From a virus, in the IMG/VR virus record IMGVR_UViG_3300031857_024884, positions 124,001 through 188,000 of that record: DNA of 64,000 bases, one strand, 5' to 3'. Every line of letters starts with the position of its first letter. The stretch's first letter is position 1. Positions 1 through 8,880 of this stretch are shown piece after piece. A program made the position numbers and the translations under genes. The notes beneath the pieces were generated by a model, which saw only the letters and a list, made by a program, of their open reading frames with translations, searched no databases and had not been told where the DNA came from.

Positions 1-782
1 AAGAAAGTTTCTGTATCCATTTCGTTACCATCAGGTCCAATTAATTTACCAGCACCTGCCGCACTATTGAAACCACATAATTTAACGATTAATTTTCTAA
101 CATTTTGGTCTTTTAAATCAACAGAAGAATCTGCTAAAGTAACTAAATCACTGTTTTCCCAAACAACAATCGGACCGTTAATAGTCATAGCTGACCATCT
201 ACCTTTAGAGTAGTCAAATAAACCTGGAGGGTCTAAAGCCGCCTCATTTCCTTCATAGAATAAATCATAAAGATTTTTCTTGTAAGTTGGGTTGTAAGAA
301 CCAGGTGAATAAGCCGGATTTGGGTCGTAACCCCCTGCTAATGCTGCTCCGTCTGTTGCTGGTCTATTTGGTGAACCTACTGGTGCGTAATGTGCTCCTG
401 ATTCTCCCGCTAAAGGACCTACCGCCCCATAATTACCATTATTATAACCTTGAATCTTAGGTACGAAGTAGAACAATTTACCGATAGGTAAGTTCATAGC
501 TTGTACAGATACGATGTCATTCGCTAATAATTTAGAGAATACACGTCTAACGATAGGGAATACAACTGTTTCAAATGCTCCGTTAGAACCTTCTGAAGTT
601 GCTTCGTTTATCAAAAATGACGCTTGGTTTTCATATAACTGCGCCACGTTCTCTTTTAGGTGACCTTTAAGGCCTTCTAGGAATCCTAATTTATCCCATT
701 TTGTGATTGTGTCTTCTTTGATAACTTTTAAATGTTTTAAACCAATGTTACCAACAAGACCTGATTCTAATAATGCTCCCAT
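1..782 (-). CDS. gp23: major capsid protein, T4 gp23-like (partial)
   Basis: Only the first ~260 codons are present; the gene starts at the ATG at 782 and runs off the left edge. The first 60 residues form a charged helical region ending SFLINE-A (E60). T4 gp23 is cut by prohead protease at a similar place after an LAE sequence, so this is the likely maturation site. Downstream stretches such as FPIVRR, NDIV and VQAMNLPIGK resemble gp23. It is the last visible gene of the head cassette, after scaffold and two small genes. The leader before the ATG is almost pure A/T with no Shine-Dalgarno sequence. Confidence 0.9.
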   Translation of the reverse strand, partial: MGALLESGLVGNIGLKHLKVIKEDTITKWDKLGFLEGLKGHLKENVAQLYENQASFLINEATSEGSNGAFETVVFPIVRRVFSKLLANDIVSVQAMNLPIGKLFYFVPKIQGYNNGNYGAVGPLAGESGAHYAPVGSPNRPATDGAALAGGYDPNPAYSPGSYNPTYKKNLYDLFYEGNEAALDPPGLFDYSKGRWSAMTINGPIVVWENSDLVTLADSSVDLKDQNVRKLIVKLCGFNSAAGAGKLIGPDGNEMDTETF

Positions 783-815
783 TTTTTGTTTTTTTTTTAT
801 TTTTTATTTATTTTT

Positions 816-1337
816 TTATTTATTCGGAACTAAAAACGTAGTTCCATCGTTTAATGTGTATAAATTAAATACACTTTGCCCTTCTCCATATAAATACTTA
901 AATGTTTGAATGTTGTTTACTACAGCTAAATTTATTGTTACCGGATTAGTATTTGGTATTAACTTTGCAAAAGTTACTCCATTTCTAACCTCTGTAGTAA
1001 ATAATTCTTTAAAATTAATATTATTAGATATATTATTAATAATATTATTACCAGTTTCGGTATCAACAAAGAAACTTGTCATTTTATTTACAGAAGTATT
1101 AAGAATAACTTGAAACGCTCCTTTTAAATTTGTTTTACCGTCTAAATCAACAACTCTACTTACCAAATTAGTACTAATTTGTAATGGTAAATTAAGACTC
1201 CTATCTAATACTAGTCTATCACCAAAACCACTCTTTAAACTCACTACACCATTTTGTTTGTAAATATTATTAATACTTACAAAGTAACCAGACGGTTGAG
1301 GTTTAACACCTGCAAAATCTGCAACTTTTTCTGTCAT
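816..1337 (-). CDS. hypothetical structural protein, paralogue of the next gene upstream
   Basis: 173 aa, function not recognised. It lies between scaffold and capsid genes, so a head-associated role is likely from position only. Its C-terminus (VFNLYTLNDGTTFLVPNK) matches the C-terminus of the upstream 163-aa protein (LFNLIKMNDGSEIITKYNLP) in pattern, suggesting an old tandem duplication. No signal peptide, membrane segment or catalytic motif is visible. The long A-rich leader is typical of this region. Decoration or completion protein is a possibility, not a conclusion. Confidence 0.6.
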   Translation of the reverse strand: MTEKVADFAGVKPQPSGYFVSINNIYKQNGVVSLKSGFGDRLVLDRSLNLPLQISTNLVSRVVDLDGKTNLKGAFQVILNTSVNKMTSFFVDTETGNNIINNISNNINFKELFTTEVRNGVTFAKLIPNTNPVTINLAVVNNIQTFKYLYGEGQSVFNLYTLNDGTTFLVPNK

Positions 1338-1362
1338 TTTTTTTTGTGTTTTTTTTAGTTTA

Positions 1363-1854
1363 TTATGGTAAATTGTATTTAGTGATTATTTCTGAACCAT
1401 CATTCATTTTAATCAAGTTAAAAAGTTGATTACCTGTAGGTGTATCATAAATTACTTCTTTTGCACTTTCAATATAAAGTCTATTAACATATCCATCTAA
1501 ACCTTGAGCGGATTCAACCACTAAACCATTTTCGTTTTTAGTATAAGTTATTCCAAGATTTATATCAAAAGCACCAGAAGATATAATTGAGTCTACATCA
1601 CTGTTAGAAATAAAAAATGAAGAATTACCTTCTATTAATTCACCAAAAATTTTTAGAGTATAATATTTATTATTTTTATAATCAATAACAGGTAACATTG
1701 ATGACCATTTTTGAAGCGTTGGAAAACCTAATTCTCCTGTTAAATTTTCGATTTCTTTAAATACCGGTGCAATAGTTTGATTCGGCACATCTTTTGTATA
1801 AACAACTTTAACTTGTTTGTAATATTTTATGTTTTGAATTGGGCTTGCTGCCAT
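1363..1854 (-). CDS. hypothetical structural protein, head cassette
   Basis: 163 aa, function not recognised. It is predicted to be mostly beta-strand with a few polar loops and no membrane segment. It is placed directly after the scaffold gene and before its probable paralogue at 816-1337, with which it shares the last ~20 residues in pattern (FNL...NDGS/T). Co-transcription with scaffold and capsid genes is likely because spacing is short (about 20-30 bases) and no terminator is seen between them. Confidence 0.6.
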   Translation of the reverse strand: MAASPIQNIKYYKQVKVVYTKDVPNQTIAPVFKEIENLTGELGFPTLQKWSSMLPVIDYKNNKYYTLKIFGELIEGNSSFFISNSDVDSIISSGAFDINLGITYTKNENGLVVESAQGLDGYVNRLYIESAKEVIYDTPTGNQLFNLIKMNDGSEIITKYNLP

Positions 1855-1877
1855 TACAGTGTTTTTTTGTTTTTAAT

Positions 1878-3380
1878 TTATTTTATTTTTGCCATTAAAT
1901 CTTTCATTCTCAAAAACTGAGGATTCTCATATGTTTTTGATTCGATTAAATTACTAGCAGAACCTGTAGATTGTGATTTTTCAATAACTCTCTCAACTGA
2001 CTCATTAACATTAGATTTACCTTTAGATGTTGTTACTGATAACTCATCTTTAATGGTTTGATATAAATTCTTAGATTCTTTAATAGTTTCAACACTATCA
2101 AATCTCCTTAAAATATTAATCTTCTCCTGTTTTGACGTAGAATGTTCTGTGAACAATCTTGTAGCGTAAGCCAAGTTTGAATTGAAAACTGCAACCTCGT
2201 TAAGTTTATTTCTGAAAACATTAAGAGCTTTTCTGTATTCTTCGTTCTTTTCTCTAAGTAATTCAACTTCTTTAAAATCAAAGTTTTCTTTGATTGCTGT
2301 ATTAGCACTTGAGTGAGCTCTTCTTTTTGGAAGACCTCCTTTTCTAAAGTTAGAACCATTTCCTAAAGTACGAGACGCTTCTTTTGTTTCCATTTTTTTC
2401 GCTCCCTTTTTAACAGGTTTCATTTTGCCGTCCATGTTTTCACCTTCTTTGTATTCAAATTTCGCTTTTCCTGTACCAACTGATTTAGGACCTTGTTTCA
2501 TTTTTTCTTTGAAACCTCCTGACATATTTGGTTTAGAATTGTATTTGAATTTTGGTGAACCCATTCCAACACCTTTTGCTTTTATTTTCATTTTTTTGGA
2601 CTCCATTAGACTTTCATCTTCCTCGAAGAATTCTTCTTCTTCTTCTTCTTCTTCTTCTTCTTCTAATTCATCAGATTCATTGAATTCGATTTCGTAAACG
2701 ATAGTTTCATCTTCTCCTCCAACCTCAGCATCTCCAGAAAACTCATCATCAGCAATGTTATCCATTTCTAATTCGTAAATATTTTCATCCATTTCATCTT
2801 TGAAAATACTTCCAAGTTCATCTGTAAATTCTTCTCGGTCTTCTGTTGAAAATTCATCATCCATAAAATCCATTTCTTCATCAAGTTCCTCTTCTTCGTA
2901 AGATTCGTCCATTTCTTCGTCCATTTCCTCAACGCTTTCGCCAACAATCATATATTCTTTATCCCCATCTTTAATGTTAATGTTACCCGCCTCATCTTTC
3001 TTTACAACGATGTTATCATCAGGTCCCAATAATTTAAATACACGAATAACTTCATCATCTGATTCGTCAGTTAAGTCAATTGCTTCTTCTTCATCTTCTT
3101 CCTCGTTTTCATCTTCCTCTTCTTCCTCATCACCAACTTCATTTTCGGTGTCTCCCATGTCCATACCCATGTCCATGTTCATTGAGTCGTCAGAACCCGA
3201 TTCAACTTCGGTTTCATCTTCAACCTCTTCTTCTTCTTCAGATAGAGATTCTTTTACCAATTCTTTGATTTCTTGCTTCATTGTTGACGCAAGTATTCCT
3301 TTTGCGTTTTCGGCAACAGCCTCTTCAAGATTTTTCATCTGAATGATTGCCTCTTCTACGATTGATTTTTCTTTTGCCAT
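1878..3380 (-). CDS. gp22: prohead core scaffold protein, gp22-like, very acidic
   Basis: 500 aa. The first ~260 residues are extremely acidic, with long Glu/Asp runs including an 11-Glu tract encoded by a GAA/TTC microsatellite near 2630-2663. A basic Gly/Lys-rich linker follows (~265-350), then a helical C-terminal part with LREKNEEYRKALNVFRNKL and YATRLFTEHSTSKQEKINIL, the kind of coiled segment seen in T4-type scaffolds. Position between protease and capsid matches T4 gene 22. Scaffolds are digested by gp21 during maturation, so low conservation and repeats are expected. A TATTTATA motif lies 25 bases upstream of the ATG. Confidence 0.8.
   Translation of the reverse strand: MAKEKSIVEEAIIQMKNLEEAVAENAKGILASTMKQEIKELVKESLSEEEEEVEDETEVESGSDDSMNMDMGMDMGDTENEVGDEEEEEDENEEEDEEEAIDLTDESDDEVIRVFKLLGPDDNIVVKKDEAGNINIKDGDKEYMIVGESVEEMDEEMDESYEEEELDEEMDFMDDEFSTEDREEFTDELGSIFKDEMDENIYELEMDNIADDEFSGDAEVGGEDETIVYEIEFNESDELEEEEEEEEEEEFFEEDESLMESKKMKIKAKGVGMGSPKFKYNSKPNMSGGFKEKMKQGPKSVGTGKAKFEYKEGENMDGKMKPVKKGAKKMETKEASRTLGNGSNFRKGGLPKRRAHSSANTAIKENFDFKEVELLREKNEEYRKALNVFRNKLNEVAVFNSNLAYATRLFTEHSTSKQEKINILRRFDSVETIKESKNLYQTIKDELSVTTSKGKSNVNESVERVIEKSQSTGSASNLIESKTYENPQFLRMKDLMAKIK
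2626..2665. repeat. TTC/GAA microsatellite in the scaffold gene
   Basis: A run of (TTC)n on the plus strand encodes uninterrupted glutamates in the scaffold protein. The trinucleotide unit keeps frame, so slippage here would only change tract length. Confidence 0.9.
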
Positions 3381-3404
3381 TTTTTTTGTTTGGTTTTATT
3401 TGTA

Positions 3405-3412
3405 TATAAATA
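3405..3412 (-). promoter_or_regulatory. candidate late promoter element TATTTATA
   Basis: On the coding (minus) strand the sequence GATATATTTATATAC lies 25-35 bases before the scaffold ATG. The same TATTTAT(A/T) core recurs before most structural genes in the window, for example terminase (12705-12712) and the cargo genes at 34672, 52990, 57167 and 57785. It is the reverse complement of the T4 late box TATAAATA. Confidence 0.5.
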
Positions 3413-3467
3413 TATCCAAATGTTAAAAAGTTTTTATTTTAACACTTGATGAATATAAATATTTTAA

Positions 3468-4457
3468 TTAAAGGTCTAATTTTCCTTGACCTATTGATTC
3501 TAATTTCTTTTTTTCTTTCTGAATAAGTTTCTCTAACGCTTCTTTTTTAAACTCCAAATCTTTAAGTTTTCTTATGTTAACTTTAAATAAATCTTTAACA
3601 TAATCTTTTTTGGTTTGTTTATTTTTAGATTGTTTTCTTTTTTTGTATTGGGTGTTAAATTCTATATTGGTTAATAAATACGGTTCATAAAAAGCGACAG
3701 AGTTTGTTGATTTTGCGACTATATATTTTTTATTATTTGCAAATAGAATATATTTTTGAGAATCAAAATTTACAAAAAATATAATATCAACATTCTTTTC
3801 GGAATATTTTGACGGATTATAATATGTTTTTAATTGGAAATAAGTGTCGGCATTTTCTTCATCGACATAACTCTTAACCTCTTCAAAAGGTTTTACCTGT
3901 ACGTGAAATGAACCACTCCCAACCTCAACTGATAAGTCCATCCCTTTTAACGTGTCTCTCACATCACCTGAACAAAATCTTTTTATAATTCCCGTATCAC
4001 CAAAATATTTTTTTAGCACATCGATTGCAAATTTTTCATTTCTATTACCCGATTCAATTGTTGACTTATTAAGCGCAACTAATTCATCGGTGTAATCACC
4101 ATTAAATAGTTCTTTTTTATTATTTTCAATAAAATCTATTAAACTACTTGATGTTAATTCCTGTCCAGGATTTTTTTCTAAAAAAATTTGTTTTATTCTG
4201 TCTCTGACTTTTGTGTTTGTGTCAAATCTATTTAATATTGACCATTCGTCTTCTCCGGCTAGATGAGGATATGCTCTAATAACCCCTTCACCAGTTTCAC
4301 AGTTATTATCAGGATTTTGAATTGACCCCCAAAATCCTAAAGGTTTGTATACATCTTTAAGACATTTTCTAATATGTGTTGCAATAGGGTCTTCTTCCTT
4401 TTTTTTCCAAGATTCTTCTATTACTTTAAGTTGTTTTTCAGATAGAAAATATTTCAT
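3468..4457 (-). CDS. putative packaged PD-(D/E)xK-type nuclease
   Basis: 329 aa inserted between protease and scaffold genes. The N-terminus (MKYFLSEKQLKVIEES) resembles the short helical head-targeting segments of other proteins here. The middle part (~165-225) reads as a nuclease-like core: GMDLSVEV, a few residues, then FHVQVKPFEEV, followed by the strand VDIIFFVNF. This suits a D...QxK variant of the restriction-endonuclease fold. The C-terminus is a basic coiled coil (KKRKQSKNKQTKKD onward). The nuclease call is inference from motif spacing only. A terminator at 4484-4513 separates it from the gene upstream, and a TATTTATA motif precedes it. Confidence 0.45.
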   Translation of the reverse strand: MKYFLSEKQLKVIEESWKKKEEDPIATHIRKCLKDVYKPLGFWGSIQNPDNNCETGEGVIRAYPHLAGEDEWSILNRFDTNTKVRDRIKQIFLEKNPGQELTSSSLIDFIENNKKELFNGDYTDELVALNKSTIESGNRNEKFAIDVLKKYFGDTGIIKRFCSGDVRDTLKGMDLSVEVGSGSFHVQVKPFEEVKSYVDEENADTYFQLKTYYNPSKYSEKNVDIIFFVNFDSQKYILFANNKKYIVAKSTNSVAFYEPYLLTNIEFNTQYKKRKQSKNKQTKKDYVKDLFKVNIRKLKDLEFKKEALEKLIQKEKKKLESIGQGKLDL

Positions 4458-4483
4458 ATTAATATAAATATGCTGAAAACAAA

Positions 4484-4513
4484 AAAGGAGGGATTTTATT
4501 TCCCTCCTTTTAA
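4484..4513 (-). terminator. rho-independent terminator after the protease/72-aa unit
   Basis: An 11-bp stem AAAAGGAGGGA / TCCCTCCTTTT with a 7-base loop, followed by T-rich sequence on the minus strand. It can work on both strands, but only minus-strand genes are adjacent. Confidence 0.8.
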
Positions 4514-4530
4514 AATCATTGAAATTTGAT

Positions 4531-4749
4531 TTATTCTATCACTTCATCAATTTTGCTTTCAACAATTGCTGTGATTCTCCAATCTTGCGTATAAGCCTCA
4601 AAAATCTTTGTTACTTTCGCCTCAACATCGGTTGGAGAATACCCTCTAACCAATTTTTCTTCTTTTTGTTTTTTAACTTTTCCTGATTCAGCGTCAACCA
4701 TATCGATGGTTATTTTCGCTACAAAATACTTTTCATCCATTTCACTCAT
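4531..4749 (-). CDS. small DUF4494-like protein
   Basis: 72 aa. The pattern YFVAKITIDMVDAESGKVKKQKE, then VRGYSPTDVEAKV and a C-terminal WRITAIVESKIDEVIE looks like the small DUF4494 family found in Bacteroidetes and their phages; function of that family is unknown. It follows the prohead protease gene by 12 bases and ends at a terminator, so it is probably co-expressed with the protease. The family assignment is from pattern memory and moderately uncertain. Confidence 0.5.
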   Translation of the reverse strand: MSEMDEKYFVAKITIDMVDAESGKVKKQKEEKLVRGYSPTDVEAKVTKIFEAYTQDWRITAIVESKIDEVIE

Positions 4750-4761
4750 AATTATTTGATA

Positions 4762-5484
4762 TTAATATCCCAAATAATCGTTTAATTTTTTCATTAAGTC
4801 AATACTTTTATCGTTAACTCCCAAAGAATTTGTATCTCTCATCTTTTTTTCTTCTTCAATGTTCTCTTCAAATTTGGTTCTTTCGTCAGGATTTAAGAAT
4901 AGATACGCACCAGGTGTAGATGGAGAAGACACTAAGTCAAAACAAATTAATTCAAAATCATCTTGAACTTCATTTTGTTCACCAACTTTTTTAAGTGAGC
5001 CAACTCCTCTTGATGATATACCTAAAGTCACTCCCTGTCTTAAATAGTTTGCCGCCATATCTCCTTTTGTTGATACAATTCCTCTTTCATGAAAACCTGG
5101 TGAAGTTAATAATTTAAGTTTACCCATTAGAATAGGTCCGTCCCACCAAATATCTGTAATAATGTGAGATACTCTATCCAAATCAATTAAAGATGATTCA
5201 GGGTGATTTAATTCAGAAAGAGAAGTTCCCTTCTCAATCATTTTTTTATAATTCTGAGACTCTCTTTTTAAGATATTTTCAGGGTAAACTCTACCGTTTC
5301 TATTTGGTGTATTGTATTTCTGTAATACGGCATAAAACTCAAATGGTTTTGAGTGGTCTAACATATTTTTGGACTCTTTAATAATGTCCATATTTCTACT
5401 ATCCGTTGGGGAAATATAGCCCGCATCTTCTTCGATAAGGATTCCCTTACCTGATTGTCCGGGTTTTAAAATCTTTAATTCCAT
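4762..5484 (-). CDS. gp21: prohead core protease, T4 gp21-like
   Basis: 240 aa, close to T4 gp21 in size. Serine protease of the herpesvirus-assemblin-like fold that cleaves scaffold, capsid and internal proteins during head maturation. Visible features: FYAVLQKYNTPNRNGRVYP near the N-terminus, the catalytic-type His in LSELNHPES (H94), the Ser motif GVTLGISSRGVGS (S157/S158) and FDLVSSPSTPGAY. It lies between portal and scaffold as in T4. Its likely specificity, (I/L)NE before the cut, can be read from the capsid site LINE-A and from many other proteins in the window. TATTTATA is found just upstream. Confidence 0.9.
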   Translation of the reverse strand: MELKILKPGQSGKGILIEEDAGYISPTDSRNMDIIKESKNMLDHSKPFEFYAVLQKYNTPNRNGRVYPENILKRESQNYKKMIEKGTSLSELNHPESSLIDLDRVSHIITDIWWDGPILMGKLKLLTSPGFHERGIVSTKGDMAANYLRQGVTLGISSRGVGSLKKVGEQNEVQDDFELICFDLVSSPSTPGAYLFLNPDERTKFEENIEEEKKMRDTNSLGVNDKSIDLMKKLNDYLGY

Positions 5485-5505
5485 AATATTTTTTTAATAT
5501 AAATA

Positions 5506-5967
5506 TTAAAGATTATCAGTTTGTGCAACTTTTTCTTTTGGTTGTTTCTTTAAACTAAATGTAAAATATTCACTTTTGTTAAAAATATGGGTTGAAATTT
5601 CTTTTGAAATCTTTTTCATATATGATTTTAATTTCTCAGATTTAAAATTCATTTCTTCTTTTAAGTAAAAATTTATCTCAAGATTTAAAAATGATTTTTT
5701 TGATACGACAATTCCGCTTGCTCTTAAATCTAAATCAACTATAAAATTATCTTTTAACATATCCTTATCTAATAATTCAAATATTAAATGTTTTATTTCT
5801 CTACTCATATTTAAAACAACCCTTGACCAATTTAGAGAATGTTTTATGGGTAATACCCAAGTTTGTATATTCAAATATACAGATTTGAAATCGACAGAAT
5901 CTACAGTTCCATATACCGATTTCATTTTTTTGAATCCCTGAATTTTACAGGTTTTTCCTTTTTTCAT
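5506..5967 (-). CDS. hypothetical protein between portal and protease
   Basis: 153 aa, function not recognised. Basic N-terminus (MKKGKTCKIQGFKKMKSVYG), then alternating strands and helices, with a Lys-rich tail; no transmembrane segment. It holds the place of the small T4 head genes 67/68 between gp20 and gp21, but no similarity to them can be claimed. It is followed after 21 bases by the protease gene, so co-transcription is likely. Confidence 0.55.
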   Translation of the reverse strand: MKKGKTCKIQGFKKMKSVYGTVDSVDFKSVYLNIQTWVLPIKHSLNWSRVVLNMSREIKHLIFELLDKDMLKDNFIVDLDLRASGIVVSKKSFLNLEINFYLKEEMNFKSEKLKSYMKKISKEISTHIFNKSEYFTFSLKKQPKEKVAQTDNL

Positions 5968-6062
5968 TAATTTTCATTTGTTTAAAAGTTTATTTTTAAA
6001 AAAATTAAGTATAAATGATATCATTGTCAAAAAAATTGTTATATTGGCGATATTTGTATAAT

Positions 6063-6251
6063 ATGATTATTGTAAAATTAGATAAAAATATGTCGCTTGA
6101 AAAAGCTCTGAAGATTTACAAAAGTAAGATTATTAAGACAAGACAACAATCTGAATTGATTGAGAGAAAAGAGTACACCAAAAAATCCGTAAAGGACAGG
6201 GACTCTCTAAAGAAGGCAATTTACGTTCAAAAAAAGTTTAAATCAAATTAA
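6063..6251 (+). CDS. rpsU: ribosomal protein bS21
   Basis: 62 aa from the ATG at 6063; a longer reading from 6015 would only translate promoter sequence. The pattern (MIIVKLDKNMSLEKALKIYK, then a basic stretch with RQQSELIERKEYTKKS, then KKAIYVQKKFK) is that of bS21, the small-subunit protein next to the anti-Shine-Dalgarno end of 16S rRNA. Tyr54 is at the place where, as I recall, the Flavobacterium protein has a Tyr that helps sequester the anti-SD. It is the only plus-strand gene in the first 20 kb and has its own promoter-like sequence (GATATTTG, 6051-6058). It converges with the 238-aa gene, overlapping it by 4 bases. Confidence 0.85.
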   Translation: MIIVKLDKNMSLEKALKIYKSKIIKTRQQSELIERKEYTKKSVKDRDSLKKAIYVQKKFKSN

Positions 6252-6964
6252 AGATTTTCGTTTAAATTCTTTAACTTAAAGTAAGTTAACTTGTCGTATT
6301 TTTCTGAAGAAACTTTTGTTAATGTTTCATCTATTCTTGAATGAATTGTTACGTCCGATTCAGATGATTTCATATTCTCTAATTTTGTCAAAAGACTTTC
6401 TTTAACTAATTGAAATTTTAACTTTAAATCTTTGTCGTCTTCTTTAAGAAGTCTTGTTAATTCTTGTTTTTCAGACTCATTTAAATTCTCTACGTAGTTT
6501 GAGATTGTTTTGTTTGCGACCTTAACCATTGCACTAATAGGAATATTAACAGGTTCTTGTTTTTTAATAGGAGTTCTTTTTAATGACTCAGTAACAACTT
6601 TTTTTGCTTTGATATTTGATTCTATGTTTAACACATCTAAATTAAAAACGTTATCAACGTGTTCATAAATGTTGTTACATTTAACATCAGATAACCAAAT
6701 ATTTAATTTTTTTAAATCTGATTCAGTTATTTTATTTAAGGTATTTTCGTAAATTTTAATTGACTCGTTAATATAGTCTTTCGCAACAGATTCATTTAAT
6801 CCTTTGTTGGAGTTTAATTCATCATACAAGTAATATAGTTTACTTAAATTTTTATTTGCTAAAACTAAATAATTAAAGTTTTTAATTTCGTCTTTAAATG
6901 TGTTATTAGAGTAAGATTCTAATAATACTTTTTCTATTTTTGATTTTATAATACCAAATTTCAT
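6248..6964 (-). CDS. hypothetical helical protein after the portal gene
   Basis: 238 aa, almost entirely alpha-helical by composition, with repeated ESxxK-type heptads and no membrane segment. The N-terminus (MKFGIIKSKIEKVLLES) resembles head-targeting helices in the window, and LNES appears at several places, possible protease cuts. Being directly downstream of the portal gene it may be a prohead core protein, which is inference from position. A TATTTATA motif precedes the start. Confidence 0.5.
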   Translation of the reverse strand: MKFGIIKSKIEKVLLESYSNNTFKDEIKNFNYLVLANKNLSKLYYLYDELNSNKGLNESVAKDYINESIKIYENTLNKITESDLKKLNIWLSDVKCNNIYEHVDNVFNLDVLNIESNIKAKKVVTESLKRTPIKKQEPVNIPISAMVKVANKTISNYVENLNESEKQELTRLLKEDDKDLKLKFQLVKESLLTKLENMKSSESDVTIHSRIDETLTKVSSEKYDKLTYFKLKNLNENL

Positions 6965-6986
6965 TTTTATATTTTTTATATAAATA

Positions 6987-8813
6987 TTAATCTTTTAGAA
7001 TATTTCTTAATTGTTTTTCTATTTCTCCTAATGAATTTCTCGCCTTTGATAAATCTATGTAAGAATCTTCATTAATTAGACCTTCAGATTCTAATAGAAT
7101 ATTTAAATTATCTTTTTTAAATGACTCAGGTGTTACCGCCGCTTCAGGTGCCGGTGGAGGTGGTGGAGCTCCTCCACCCATTTCTTCACCTCCCATTCCA
7201 CCAGGTTCTCCTCCGCCAGGAGGTGGTGGTGGAGTTGCTGCAGATGCTGTTGAACCTGTAACAACTTTATATAATTTATCTACATTATCAAATATACCTG
7301 TATGAGTAATGATTGTCGCAGTTCCTGTTAATTCAGCACCAACGGCCTTCTCAATTCTTTGTTGTTGTAAGTCAAGTTTAATTTCATCATCAGAGAATCC
7401 AAGTATATGTTTTTTAGCCCAAGATACAGATGTCGGAGCAATACCTTCAATTGCGGTTACGGAGTCTTTATAAGCTAATAATTTTTCTTTCCAAACATCA
7501 ATTTTTAATAAATCGGCTTGAGAAGAAGGATTTGTTAATGTTAGTGTAAAATTATTTAACTCATCTTCAAAACCTAATAAAAATAAATGAATAATTGCAA
7601 TCTTATTTAATTCTCCAATCATTGATTTTTGAATCTTATTAATTGTTCTTGCAAAACGAATATCTAATAATGATAAATCTTTTCCGCCACCAACTGGTTC
7701 TTCAAAACCTAAGAAAGCTTTTGGAACTCGGAGAGCCGTTAATAATTTCTTTTGGATGTATTCAATATCCGCAATTTCTCCCATGTTCTGACCACCTGGT
7801 AAAGTTTCAATTGGTGATGCTTGTGCCGGGTCTCTAACAGGGATAAAATAATCTTGGTCAACCGCCATTTGATTAAATCTCATATCAACATTTCCTGTCT
7901 TTGAATCCACAACTTGGTCTCTTTTAAATTTGTTAGCAACACGTTGTACATACGCCTCAACATCTTTATCATCCATATTACCTACAAATACTTTAAATAC
8001 ACGTCTTTCAGGGGCTCTTGCGGTTCTGTATATTAACATCGCGTCTTCAGATAATAATAATTGTTTCCAAATACGTCTTGCCTTTTCTAACATTGAGGTT
8101 CCGTATGGTAATTTTCTATCATCACCTAATAATCTAAAATGAGCAATTTCCCAAGAATTAAATTCCATATCCTTGGTTTTCCATTTAAATCTTAAACCTT
8201 TGTTTTCTTCAGGTTCTTCAAGTCTGGATGTTTTCGCTGGCATACCTCTCTCCAAACGTTCAATTTCTATGTTTGGTAATTGCATACAACCAACAATTCC
8301 TTTTTCAGAATCTAATTTAAGATAAACAAAATTATCACCATACTTACAAGCGTTTCTTGTCCACATTGGTAGATTAATATTGATATCTAACACATTGTTG
8401 AATAGGTCAGCCAAGATTGATTTAATACGTTTTGATTCTGAATAAATTTGTAACATATAACCATTTTGATTAACAGTTGTGGATTCTTCAGCGTATATGT
8501 CTAAAGCAGTTGAAATCTCAGGAGTATACTCCATACTTTCGTAATCGTAAAATGACGCCAATCTTGTTGGTTCGTAATAAACTGCTTGAGTATAAAGATT
8601 ACTTTCAATTTTCGCCCATTGATTTGCTAAGTAAAATGTTTGTTGAGCTTGTAATTTTTCTTTCTCGTATTCTTGTTTGGAGTTTGTTTTAAGTAATTGT
8701 TCCTTATCAAACTTATATGTGGGATAATCCTGATTTAACAAAGCGTTAGGACCCATAGCCCTTTGTAGTCTTTGCCAAACCGTTAAATTCTTTTCGTTCT
8801 TATTATTTTCCAT
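6987..8813 (-). CDS. gp20: portal vertex protein, T4 gp20-like
   Basis: 608 aa, longer than T4 gp20 (524 aa). Dodecameric portal at the head vertex through which DNA is packaged. Recognisable gp20-type segments: ALDIYAEEST near residue 100, NACKYGDNFVYL, the stem/crown region with KRDQVVDSKTGNV, FNQMAVDQDYFIPVR, LPGGQN and LRVPKAFLGFEE. The extra length is a C-terminal Gly/Pro/Ala-rich linker (PPPPPGGGEPGG onward) followed by a helix. Terminase, portal and protease lie in T4-like order. Confidence 0.93.
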   Translation of the reverse strand: MENNKNEKNLTVWQRLQRAMGPNALLNQDYPTYKFDKEQLLKTNSKQEYEKEKLQAQQTFYLANQWAKIESNLYTQAVYYEPTRLASFYDYESMEYTPEISTALDIYAEESTTVNQNGYMLQIYSESKRIKSILADLFNNVLDININLPMWTRNACKYGDNFVYLKLDSEKGIVGCMQLPNIEIERLERGMPAKTSRLEEPEENKGLRFKWKTKDMEFNSWEIAHFRLLGDDRKLPYGTSMLEKARRIWKQLLLSEDAMLIYRTARAPERRVFKVFVGNMDDKDVEAYVQRVANKFKRDQVVDSKTGNVDMRFNQMAVDQDYFIPVRDPAQASPIETLPGGQNMGEIADIEYIQKKLLTALRVPKAFLGFEEPVGGGKDLSLLDIRFARTINKIQKSMIGELNKIAIIHLFLLGFEDELNNFTLTLTNPSSQADLLKIDVWKEKLLAYKDSVTAIEGIAPTSVSWAKKHILGFSDDEIKLDLQQQRIEKAVGAELTGTATIITHTGIFDNVDKLYKVVTGSTASAATPPPPPGGGEPGGMGGEEMGGGAPPPPPAPEAAVTPESFKKDNLNILLESEGLINEDSYIDLSKARNSLGEIEKQLRNILKD

Positions 8814-8880
8814 AGTAATAATTTTAACTTTAAATCTTTATAATTAAATAGTTTAAAAACTGAAGTAATTATTGATTTAA

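Noticed and set aside
2974-3342. Ser-rich reading frame on the plus strand
   Set aside because: It is the antisense of the Glu-rich scaffold gene (GAA read as TTC/TCT), with no promoter or start context.
6015-6062. N-terminal extension of bS21
   Set aside because: The 16 extra codons translate promoter-like sequence and known bS21 proteins start at the MIIV-type position.
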